Of a stretch of 6,525 bases of DNA, positions 1 to 5,512 are shown piece after piece. The stretch is from an uncultured Caulobacterales bacterium. GTDB taxonomy: Bacteria > Pseudomonadota > Alphaproteobacteria > Caulobacterales > Caulobacteraceae. The stretch covers positions 1 to 6,525 of the forward strand of contig CAISYT010000219.1 in the NCBI GenBank assembly GCA_903889785.1. The letters are read 5' to 3'. The number at the start of each line of letters is the position of its first letter. Position 1 is the stretch's first letter. Under the pieces are notes generated by a model. It did not search any database and was not told the DNA's origin. It worked only from the letters and a program-made list of their open reading frames with translations. A program made the position numbers and the translations under genes.

Positions 1-1340
1 CCGGCCAGCAGGGCGCGGCGATCGGCAGGTACCGCCTGGTCCAGAAGCCTTTCGAACACCAGCCCCTCGCCGAAGATCGAGGCCGTCTCGGCCAGGGTTA
101 GGGGTGTATCGGCAAGCAAAGTGCCTAGCGGCGCGGCGAGGGTCTGGTGCACCGCATGGCCGAGTTCATGCGCCAGGGTCAGCACGTCGCGTCTCTCGCC
201 CATGTAATTCATAAAGACATAGGGGTGCCGGTCGGCGGTGACCGGGTGGCTGTAGGCACCGGACGATTTTCCCGCGCGCGGTGCGGCGTCGATCCAGGGG
301 TGGGCGAAGAAGTCCATGGCGGTTTCGGCGAACTTGGGTGCCAGGGCGGCGAAGGACTCCAGCACCATCTCCTTGGCCTCGTCCCAGCTATAGCGACGCG
401 GGGCGGTGGCGCTTAGGGGCGCGTTACGGTCCCAATAGTTCAGGGCTTTCACGCCCATCAGCTTGGCCTTCAGCCGATAGTAGCGATGGCTGATTGCCGG
501 ATATGCCTCGACAACGGCGGCCTCAAGGGCATCGACGGCGTCCTTGTCGACTTCGTTGGCGATGTGGCGGCTATGCGCCGGGTCGCTGTAGTGGCGCCAG
601 CGGTCCTCGACCTGTTTCTCGAAGGCCAGGGTGTTATAGGCCAGCGCCATAACCGGTGCGGTTTCTTCTAGCGCTTTGCCCAGACTCTGGGCCGTGGCCT
701 TGCGCACGGCGGGCGAGGGGTCTGAGAGACGGTTCAGTGCCTCGGACAGAGACAGGGCGTCCTTGCCGGATTTCACACGCAGCCGGCTCAGGGTCTCGTC
801 ATAAAGTCGCGACCATCCCGCCACTGCCGGGCTGCGCTCGACGATCATGGTCTCTGCTTCGTGGCTCAGTTCGTGCGGCTTGCTCAGCCGCACCCGACGC
901 AGCCAGGGTGCCCAGCGCGCCGCGCCAACGTGGGCGGCAAGGGCGGCAGCGATCGCGGAGCCCGGCAGGGCATTGAGCTCCAGCGTAAAGAACAGAGTCT
1001 TGGCGCCAATCTGGGCCGAACGGCCCCTTAGGTCGCTCTCGAACTTGGCCCAGGCGGGGTCATTCTGCGCCACTGAGGATGACAGCGAGGCATAGGCCCC
1101 GACGGCCCAAAGTTTGTTAGTGGCCTGCTCGTAAAGGCGGATCCCCTTATCTAGGCGTGCGCCCAAGTCGGCCGGGTCTGACTGGGCGGCCAGGAACTGG
1201 CCTTGCATCGCCGCTAGGGCGTCGTTGGCGTGTTCGGCCTCTGCCAGGTCGCGTTCGATCGCCGGATCTTCCCGGCCCGTATAAAGGTCGCCGAGGTTCC
1301 AGCGCGGCAGGTCGTCGATGATCGGGGCTTGAGCGCTCAT
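1..1340 (-). CDS. pepF: M3-family oligoendopeptidase F (zinc metallopeptidase), 3'-truncated by the window edge
   Basis: About 446 residues are readable on the minus strand with no stop before the window edge. M3 oligoendopeptidases are usually near 600 residues, so roughly the last quarter is missing. The protein opens MSAQAPIIDDLPRWNLGDLY, the 'W-x-L-x-D-L-Y' start typical of PepF. A long helical region follows, then the zinc motif HELGH at residues 391-395 (positions 170-156), followed by AVH. The third zinc ligand is probably Glu418 in LAETAS, 27 residues after the first His, as in M3 enzymes. No signal peptide is seen, so it is a cytosolic enzyme cleaving short peptides. An ATG six bases upstream (1346) is in frame and equally possible; an in-frame TAG lies just beyond it, which bounds the start. 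Neither ATG has a good ribosome-binding site. It is divergent from the response regulator at 1551. Family assignment is firm; the exact substrate is unknown. Confidence 0.93.
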   Translation of the reverse strand, partial: MSAQAPIIDDLPRWNLGDLYTGREDPAIERDLAEAEHANDALAAMQGQFLAAQSDPADLGARLDKGIRLYEQATNKLWAVGAYASLSSSVAQNDPAWAKFESDLRGRSAQIGAKTLFFTLELNALPGSAIAAALAAHVGAARWAPWLRRVRLSKPHELSHEAETMIVERSPAVAGWSRLYDETLSRLRVKSGKDALSLSEALNRLSDPSPAVRKATAQSLGKALEETAPVMALAYNTLAFEKQVEDRWRHYSDPAHSRHIANEVDKDAVDALEAAVVEAYPAISHRYYRLKAKLMGVKALNYWDRNAPLSATAPRRYSWDEAKEMVLESFAALAPKFAETAMDFFAHPWIDAAPRAGKSSGAYSHPVTADRHPYVFMNYMGERRDVLTLAHELGHAVHQTLAAPLGTLLADTPLTLAETASIFGEGLVFERLLDQAVPADRRALLA

Positions 1341-1382
1341 GGCCATGCCATAGGACCAGAGGGCCTAGCGTTCAACGCGCAA

Positions 1383-1397
1383 GCCCCAACATGGGGC
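1383..1397. repeat. Perfect inverted repeat in the pepF leader (GCCCCA-ACA-TGGGGC)
   Basis: Six-base arms with a three-base loop lie about 40-55 bases upstream of the pepF start. No T-run follows on either strand, so it is not an intrinsic terminator. It could be an operator or a leader hairpin. A CcrM-type GAGTC site lies nearby at 1412-1416. Function is not established. Confidence 0.4.
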
Positions 1398-1482
1398 CGG
1401 TTTGAAGGCCTGAGTCCGCCCTTCCGGCATTAACTCCCGGCTCATATCCTCTTAGCTCGCCCTTTACCGACTGCCTGTATCA

Positions 1483-1495
1483 AGTTGGTCCAACT
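1483..1495. promoter_or_regulatory. Perfect 13-bp palindrome, candidate operator upstream of the response regulator
   Basis: AGTTGG-T-CCAACT is an exact palindrome (6-1-6) centred at 1489, about 62 bases before the ATG of the response regulator. Its size and dyad symmetry suit a dimeric HTH repressor; the core TTGGTCCAA loosely recalls GntR-family sites. No clear -10/-35 pair was found next to it. It is the only strong structural signal close upstream of that gene. Being an operator is inference. Confidence 0.4.
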
Positions 1496-1550
1496 ACTTA
1501 AAAGGCCAATCTCCAGAACCGGGGCTGGCGGCATTACGGGCAGACCTAAA

Positions 1551-3014
1551 ATGACCAAAACGGTCCTGGTTGTAGACGACGATCCGACCCAACGCCGGTT
1601 GATCCAGGCGGTTGTGGAACGGGAAGGATTAGCCTTCGCGCAGGCCGAGAGCGGCGACGCGGCCCTCAATCATCTGACCACCGGTGGTGTTGCCGATGTG
1701 ATCCTGCTTGATCTCAACATGCCGGGTCTGTCGGGCCAGGATGCACTGAAGGAAATGCGCGCCCGTGGCTTTAGCCAGCCTGTGATTGTGCTGACCGCCG
1801 CCGCCGGCGTTGACACGGTCGTCAAGGCCATGCAGGCCGGCGCCAACGACTTCTTCGTCAAGCCGGCATCGCCCGAGCGAATCGTCGTTTCGCTGCGCAA
1901 CGCCCTATCGATGGGTGACCTCAAGGGCGAGGTCGATCGCCTCAATAAACATGTCAGTCACAAGACCACCTTCGCGGACCTGATCGGCTTGGGCCCGGCC
2001 ATGTCGATGGTCAAGCGCCTGGGCGAACGGGCGGCGAAAAGCGCCATCCCGGTGCTCGTCACCGGCGAAAGCGGCGTTGGCAAGGAACTGATCGCGCGCG
2101 CCGTTCATGGCGCGTCGGACCGCTCCGGCAAGCCGTTCATCGCCGTCAACTGCGGGGCCATTCCAGCAAACCTGGTCGAGTCGATTCTGTTCGGCCACGA
2201 AAAGGGTAGCTTCACCGGCGCGTCGGAAAAGCACCCGGGTAAGTTTATGGAGGCCAACTGCGGCACCCAGTTCCACGACGAGGTGGGCGAGCTACCGCTG
2301 GATGTGCAAGTTAAGTTGTTGCGCGTGCTGCAGGAGGGCGAAGTCGACGCCATCGGCGCAAAGCGCTCCGTTAAGGTCGACGTGCGCATTGTCAGCGCCA
2401 CCAACCGAGATCTTGGCAAGGCGGCCGCGGACGGCAGTTTCCGTGAGGACCTGTTCTATCGCCTCAATGTCTTTCCTATCGAGGCCCCGCCCCTGCGTGA
2501 GCGGCGAGAGGATATTCCCGCCCTGGTCGAGGCCTTTGTTCGTCGTTTCAATGTCGAAGAGGGCAAGCGCGTTGTCGGCGCAGCCCCCGAGACCCTGCAG
2601 ATTCTGGCTGCCCACGACTGGCCTGGAAATGTTCGCCAGCTCGAAAACGCCATCTATCGCGCTATTGTCCTGGCTGATGCCCCATTCCTGCAACCGCACG
2701 ATTTTCCGGAGATATCCGGCGTGGCCATGCCGCCCGAGACCGGCGCATTCGATCCCGCCTTGCTCACAGCCCTGCCGACGGCGGCCCAGATTATGGATGA
2801 GGTACTGGCCGAGGCCCCCGTGCATATCCTCGATGGCCGCGGGCATCTGCGAACCCTGGACGAGATCGAGCGTGACCTGATTCAGTTGGCTATTGAGGTC
2901 TATGCTGGCCACATGAGCGAAGTTGCCCGGCGGCTGGGGATCGGCCGCTCGACCCTATACCGCAAGGTGCGCGAACAGGGGCTGGAAGGCATGCTGCTGG
3001 AGCAGGCGAGCTAA
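1551..3014 (+). CDS. tacA: Sigma-54-dependent response regulator (REC-AAA+-Fis HTH), probable TacA
   Basis: A 487-residue NtrC-type activator. REC domain, residues 1-120: acidic cluster D9-D11, phospho-acceptor D54 (LLDLNMPG), T82 and K104. AAA+ sigma-54 domain, about 143-380: Walker A GESGVGKE at 172-179, sigma-54 contact loop GSFTGA at 219-224, Walker B acids D243-E244, the sensor motif ATNRD, the FREDLFYRL arginine-finger helix and WPGNVRQLEN near the end. A Fis-type helix-turn-helix lies at about 455-474. The phosphorylated protein would form a ring that remodels RNA polymerase-sigma-54. In Caulobacter, TacA receives phosphate through ShkA-ShpA and drives stalk genes. The TacA name rests on length, domain layout and the adjacent gapR. 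A TTG at 1485 would add 22 residues, but REC domains begin at the chosen ATG. Odd: Walker B reads GTQFHDE instead of the usual GTLFLDE. No strong ribosome-binding site is visible. Confidence 0.88.
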   Translation: MTKTVLVVDDDPTQRRLIQAVVEREGLAFAQAESGDAALNHLTTGGVADVILLDLNMPGLSGQDALKEMRARGFSQPVIVLTAAAGVDTVVKAMQAGANDFFVKPASPERIVVSLRNALSMGDLKGEVDRLNKHVSHKTTFADLIGLGPAMSMVKRLGERAAKSAIPVLVTGESGVGKELIARAVHGASDRSGKPFIAVNCGAIPANLVESILFGHEKGSFTGASEKHPGKFMEANCGTQFHDEVGELPLDVQVKLLRVLQEGEVDAIGAKRSVKVDVRIVSATNRDLGKAAADGSFREDLFYRLNVFPIEAPPLRERREDIPALVEAFVRRFNVEEGKRVVGAAPETLQILAAHDWPGNVRQLENAIYRAIVLADAPFLQPHDFPEISGVAMPPETGAFDPALLTALPTAAQIMDEVLAEAPVHILDGRGHLRTLDEIERDLIQLAIEVYAGHMSEVARRLGIGRSTLYRKVREQGLEGMLLEQAS

Positions 3015-3094
3015 TCCTCGACCCCCAGCGACGCGCCCTGCGCAGATCTGGGACTTACGGGGCAAGGCACGCCAACCTGCTTTCCGGCGGCCAA

Positions 3095-3116
3095 GCTGAC
3101 GCCCTGTGCTGTCAGC
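3095..3116. repeat. Inverted repeat in the convergent gap after the response regulator
   Basis: GCTGAC and GTCAGC form 6-bp arms around a 10-base loop, within the 112-base gap between two convergent genes. There is no T-run, so it is a weak candidate transcript-end hairpin for the plus-strand gene. Nothing else is recognised in this gap. Confidence 0.25.
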
Positions 3117-3126
3117 CAGATCAGGG

Positions 3127-3483
3127 TTACGGAGGCGGCTTGCGACCAAAGCCCTTGCGGGGCTTTTCGCCAGGCCTGGGCTCTGCTTTTCGCTCCCAGG
3201 GCTTGCGCGTGTCGCCGGCGGCCTTGGCGGCAATCTCCTTGAGCTTGCGCGCCTGCAGGGCGCTGAACACCGAGCCCGGAGCCCCCTTGTCGGGATCAGC
3301 GAAGGCACGGCCAAAGGTTTTCACGCGGTCCTCGACCGAGCCGAGGAATTCGCCCTCCCACTCAGAGAGGGTCACCCCGGCTTTGTCGGCCTTTCGGCGG
3401 GTCCGTTTGACGGCATTGAGCGCGGCGCGCTTGGCGGCGGCCCTGGCGGCCGCGAACCGGTCGAGCGGTTTCTTTGGCTTCAA
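3127..3483 (-). CDS. Small basic protein of unknown function, coupled to gapR
   Basis: 118 residues, strongly basic at both ends. The N-terminus is MKPKKPLDRFAAARAAAKRA, rich in Lys, Arg and Ala and likely helical. The middle (about 35-95) holds a more ordinary core with SEWEGEFLGSVEDRV, GRAFADPDKG and ALQARKLKEIAAKA. The C-terminus is Lys/Arg/Pro-rich and probably disordered. No membrane segment, signal peptide or catalytic motif is seen. The start is a TTG overlapping the gapR stop by four bases (TTGA), so the two are probably translationally coupled and share a transcript. I do not recognise a named family. Basic tails next to a nucleoid-associated protein would fit nucleic-acid binding, but this is inference. 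The end of the gene contains a terminator-like hairpin that may serve the convergent gene. Confidence 0.8.
   Translation of the reverse strand: MKPKKPLDRFAAARAAAKRAALNAVKRTRRKADKAGVTLSEWEGEFLGSVEDRVKTFGRAFADPDKGAPGSVFSALQARKLKEIAAKAAGDTRKPWERKAEPRPGEKPRKGFGRKPPP
3148..3167 (+). terminator. Terminator-like hairpin for the convergent regulator, inside the neighbour's coding end
   Basis: AAAGCCC (3148-3154), loop TTGCG, then GGGCTTTT (3160-3167) make a 7-bp stem ending in four T on the plus strand. It lies about 135 bases after the response-regulator stop and within the last codons of the minus-strand basic protein gene. On the minus strand the T-run is only three, so it suits plus-strand termination better. 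The stem is modest and function is inferred. Confidence 0.4.
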
Positions 3484-3746
3484 AGACCGCCGATGGCGGA
3501 GAGGTAGAGATCGAGAAGCGCCTCTTCCTCCTGCCGCTTGGCGGTGTCTTGCTTGCGCAGGCGAACCACCTTGCGCAGCACCTTGGTGTCGAAACCATTG
3601 CCCTTGGCCTCGGCGTAGACGCCCTTGAGGTCCTCCATCACCGACGTCTTGTCGAGCTCAAGCCGCTCGATGCGTTCAATGATGGTTTTCAGCTGGCTCT
3701 GGGCGGAGCTGTTGAGAATTTCGAGTGTTGGTGCGTCATCGGCCAT
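3480..3746 (-). CDS. gapR: GapR-type DUF2312 nucleoid-associated DNA-binding protein
   Basis: 88 residues, the usual size of the family. The protein starts MADDAPTLEILNSSAQSQLK. A long coiled-coil-like helix follows (IIERIERLELDKTSVMEDLK), then the highly conserved block VYAEAKGNGFD (about 44-54), then KVLRKVVRLRKQDTAKRQEE and the end LLDLYLSAIG. This is the DUF2312 signature. In Caulobacter, GapR is an essential or near-essential protein that binds overtwisted, AT-rich DNA ahead of replication and transcription forks and stimulates topoisomerases. The basic residues K/R at about 55-70 would face the DNA. The start ATG is clear, with no strong ribosome-binding site. Upstream are a perfect DnaA box and a CcrM site, then the rpmJ terminator, so gapR has its own promoter within 3747-3822. 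It shares a transcript with the basic protein downstream. Confidence 0.93.
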   Translation of the reverse strand: MADDAPTLEILNSSAQSQLKTIIERIERLELDKTSVMEDLKGVYAEAKGNGFDTKVLRKVVRLRKQDTAKRQEEEALLDLYLSAIGGL

Positions 3747-3802
3747 GGATGCGGTTTGGCACGATCAGGGCAGCGCGAAAACCGGCGGCGCGGCACCGAA
3801 GT

Positions 3803-3820
3803 GATTCAAGCTGTGGATAA
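3803..3820 (-). promoter_or_regulatory. DnaA box plus CcrM (GANTC) site in the gapR upstream region
   Basis: Minus-strand TTATCCACA (3820-3812) matches the consensus DnaA box exactly. Five bases further towards gapR is GATTC (3803-3807), a CcrM methylation site. Both lie 57-74 bases upstream of the gapR ATG, between the rpmJ terminator and gapR. No convincing -10/-35 pair was found. A link of gapR expression to the replication cycle is plausible but inferred; a single 9-mer can occur by chance. Confidence 0.5.
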
Positions 3821-3822
3821 AG

Positions 3823-3849
3823 AAAAAGCGCGCCGGAGCGCGCTTTTTT
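3823..3849 (-). terminator. Strong rho-independent terminator of rpmJ (bidirectional shape)
   Basis: An 11-bp perfect stem, AAAAAGCGCGC / GCGCGCTTTTT, with a CGGA loop at 3834-3837. It is flanked by an A-run (3823-3827) and a T-run (3844-3849), so it can end transcripts on either strand. It starts 22 bases after the rpmJ stop and insulates gapR from rpmJ. On the minus strand the T-run is five long. Confidence 0.9.
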
Positions 3850-3870
3850 GGAACCCGAATCGAAGGGCCT

Positions 3871-3996
3871 TTAGCCCTGTTTGGCTTTGAAGCGCGGGTT
3901 GGTCTTGTTGATCACGAAGATGCGGCCTTTGCGGCGCACCAGCTTGCAATCGCGATGGCGACTTTTCAGCGACTTGAGTGAGCTACGAACCTTCAT
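3871..3996 (-). CDS. rpmJ: 50S ribosomal protein bL36, zinc-free (C-minus) type
   Basis: 41 residues beginning MKVRSSLKSLKSRHRDCKLV and ending NKTNPRFKAKQG. This is the slightly longer L36 paralogue type found in alphaproteobacteria. The canonical zinc ribbon needs three Cys and one His. Here only Cys17 remains; the other positions hold Lys/Ser, Asn and Phe, so no zinc is bound. The protein sits in the large subunit near the 23S rRNA peptidyl-transferase-proximal region and helps late assembly. The ATG at 3996 is chosen because the family starts at MK[VI]R. An in-frame extension to 4119 is unlike the family and covers the promoter. A short AGGA lies just before the ATG. The gene is monocistronic, between its own promoter and terminator. 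Confidence 0.95.
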   Translation of the reverse strand: MKVRSSLKSLKSRHRDCKLVRRKGRIFVINKTNPRFKAKQG

Positions 3997-4023
3997 GATC
4001 CTACGTCCATAAACCTGGAGCTT

Positions 4024-4036
4024 GCGCCCAGGGCGC
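4024..4036. repeat. GCGCCC-A-GGGCGC palindrome in the rpmJ leader
   Basis: An exact 6-1-6 palindrome inside the predicted rpmJ 5' leader, about 28-40 bases before the ATG and just downstream of the predicted transcription start. It could be an operator or a small leader hairpin. No function is known to me. Confidence 0.35.
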
Positions 4037-4050
4037 TTGGAAGAGGCGGG

Positions 4051-4079
4051 TCTATAGGCAGCAGAGCGGGCGGAGTCAA
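4051..4079 (-). promoter_or_regulatory. Vegetative promoter of rpmJ overlapping a CcrM site
   Basis: On the minus strand TTGACT (4079-4074), a 17-base spacer and TATAGA (4056-4051) make a near-consensus housekeeping sigma promoter. Transcription would start near 4044, giving a leader of about 48 bases before the rpmJ ATG. GACTC, a GANTC methylation site, covers 4077-4073 and so overlaps the -35 box. In Caulobacter such sites can make a promoter sensitive to CcrM methylation and GcrA. Confidence 0.75.
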
Positions 4080-4157
4080 TCGAGATTGGCGCATCATCAC
4101 AGTCGTGTGCGGCTGTCATTGGTTGTTCTACAGGCTTGGCGGCCCTAGCTTAGGCGG

Positions 4158-5426
4158 ATGGATCGCCGTTCTTTCCTGGTAATGGCCCTGGCTGGTGCCG
4201 CCGACCCGATGCAAGCCCTGCAGCCGGCCGCTCTGCAGAAATCTGCGTCGGTCTCTTCCAGGGCGCTGAATAGCGATGGTCCAAGCGCAATCGTGCCCGG
4301 TTTCGACGACTGGCTGTCGGGCTTTCGCGCCCGGCTGATCTTGGATGGCTACCCGGCCGATCTGATCGACCAAGAACTGACCGGCCTAACCGCCGACCCG
4401 CGCGTGGTCGCCGCCGAGAGCCGCCAGCCGGAATTCTCCAAGCCCATGAGCGACTACGTCAAGGGCGTGGTCACTGAAGGCCGGGTGCGCGAGGGCCAAG
4501 GCTTTATGTCGTCTCTGGCCTTTATGCCCGATGTTGAGCAACGATTTGGCGTGCCGCGCGAAATAATGCTGGCCATCTGGTGTGTGGAATCGGGTTTTGG
4601 CCGCATCCAGGGGGACATGGATGTGCTGCGTTGCTTGGCTACCATCGCCGCCTCTGGCCGCCGCCGGGCGTTCGGCGAAAGCCAGATCAAGGCCGCCCTA
4701 CAGATGATCGTCACGGGCGAGGCCACGCGATCGACCTTGCGCGGCTCTTGGGCCGGCGCCATGGGCCAGACCCAGTTTATCCCGACCAGCTTCCTGACCG
4801 CGGCCGTTGACCAGGATGGCGATGGTCGCCGAGATATCTGGTCAAGCCATGCCGATGCCCTGGCCTCCTGCGCCAGTCTGCTTCGTCGCGGTGGGTGGCA
4901 GGGTGGCGTCGGCTGGCAGCGCGAAGTGATCCTGCCGCCAGACTTCGACTACAGCCTTGCAGAAGGCCCGCGCAATCCGCCGGCGTGGTGGGAGGCAATG
5001 GGCGTAAAACTTGCTGACGGCCGCGGCTGGAGCCAGGCCGATGCGGCCGCATCGTCGGCGCTGATTGTGCCCTGCGGCTTAGGCGGGCCGGCGTTCCTGG
5101 TGCTCCCCAACCATTTTGCGATCCGCACCTATAACAATGCCACGGCCTATGCGCTTGCCGTGGGCCTATTGGCCGATCGTTTCGCCGCGCACAGCGCGGT
5201 GATGGCCGCCTGGCCGGCAGAGTCGCCCCTGTCTCTGGCCGACCGTACCGGCGCTCAGGAAGCCTTGCGCAAACTGGGTTTCGATCCGGGAGATTCAGAC
5301 GGCATCGTCGGTGTCCAGACCCGCGTTGCCCTGCGCGCCTGGCAAAAGGCCCGTGGCAAGCCTGCTGACGGCTATCTATCGATCGACGTGGTGCGGGCGC
5401 TGATGGGTGAGATTTCGCCAACCTAG
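4158..5426 (+). CDS. Lytic murein transglycosylase (MltB/SLT_2 type) with peptidoglycan-binding domain
   Basis: 422 residues. The enzyme cleaves the MurNAc-GlcNAc bond of peptidoglycan, leaving 1,6-anhydro ends, in the periplasm. The leader MDRRSFLVMALAG carries RR-x-F-L, a twin-arginine-like motif followed by a short, weakly hydrophobic stretch; there is no lipobox, so it is probably soluble or loosely attached. The SLT_2 domain spans about 49-340, with catalytic Glu144 in AIWCVESGFG and the family motif WAGAMGQTQFIPTSF at about 198-212. A PG_binding_1 domain covers about 358-418 (EALRKLGFDPG, DGIVGVQTRVALRAWQ). Domain order and size match the MltB-like proteins of alphaproteobacteria (TIGR02283 type). 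The ATG follows AGGCGG very closely. It lies divergent from rpmJ and 86 bases before the motA remnant, with no terminator between. Whether export is by Tat or Sec is uncertain. Confidence 0.92.
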   Translation: MDRRSFLVMALAGAADPMQALQPAALQKSASVSSRALNSDGPSAIVPGFDDWLSGFRARLILDGYPADLIDQELTGLTADPRVVAAESRQPEFSKPMSDYVKGVVTEGRVREGQGFMSSLAFMPDVEQRFGVPREIMLAIWCVESGFGRIQGDMDVLRCLATIAASGRRRAFGESQIKAALQMIVTGEATRSTLRGSWAGAMGQTQFIPTSFLTAAVDQDGDGRRDIWSSHADALASCASLLRRGGWQGGVGWQREVILPPDFDYSLAEGPRNPPAWWEAMGVKLADGRGWSQADAAASSALIVPCGLGGPAFLVLPNHFAIRTYNNATAYALAVGLLADRFAAHSAVMAAWPAESPLSLADRTGAQEALRKLGFDPGDSDGIVGVQTRVALRAWQKARGKPADGYLSIDVVRALMGEISPT

Positions 5427-5481
5427 TGGCATCAAGGCGCTCATCGCTCACCTACCATTTAGCATTAAAAGCGATACTAGG

Positions 5482-5506
5482 GGCCTCATCCAAGCGAGGC
5501 CGGCCT
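5482..5506 (+). repeat. Overlapping GGCC hairpins just upstream of the motA remnant
   Basis: GGCCTC (5482-5487) pairs with GAGGCC (5496-5501) over an 8-base loop. AGGCCGGCCT (5497-5506) is itself a perfect 10-bp palindrome sharing the right arm. The two structures exclude each other and end seven bases before the motA ATG, where a ribosome-binding site would be expected; the only GAGG there is paired. No T-run follows. A role is not shown. Confidence 0.4.
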
Positions 5507-5512
5507 AACATC

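Noticed and set aside
147..1433. Several plus-strand frames opposite pepF
   Set aside because: All lie over a clear M3 peptidase on the other strand and encode low-quality Arg/Gly-rich sequence.
1520..1545. Possible sigma-54 promoter (TGGC then GC) before the response regulator
   Set aside because: The -12 element does not match TTGC and the fit is no better than chance in GC-rich DNA.
1485..1550. TTG start extending the response regulator by 22 residues
   Set aside because: The extension has no REC character and overlaps the 13-bp palindrome; the family begins at the ATG at 1551.
2292..2912. Long antisense reading frame (206 codons) opposite the response regulator
   Set aside because: It mirrors a well-supported gene in GC-rich DNA and shows no domain or ribosome-binding site.
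3997..4119. N-terminal extension of ribosomal protein L36
   Set aside because: It would cover the strong promoter and has no similarity to the very short L36 family.
4777..5451. Long antisense reading frame (224 codons) opposite the transglycosylase
   Set aside because: Arg/Pro/Ser-rich composition typical of a shadow frame, with no recognisable motif.
5456..5469. TTAG/TTAA half-sites as a CtrA box before motA
   Set aside because: The seven-base spacing of TTAA-N7-TTAA is not met.
5426..5512. GTG start giving MotA 29 extra residues
   Set aside because: MotA proteins begin with the first membrane helix (MFQIIG); the extension is not hydrophobic and overlaps the preceding stop.
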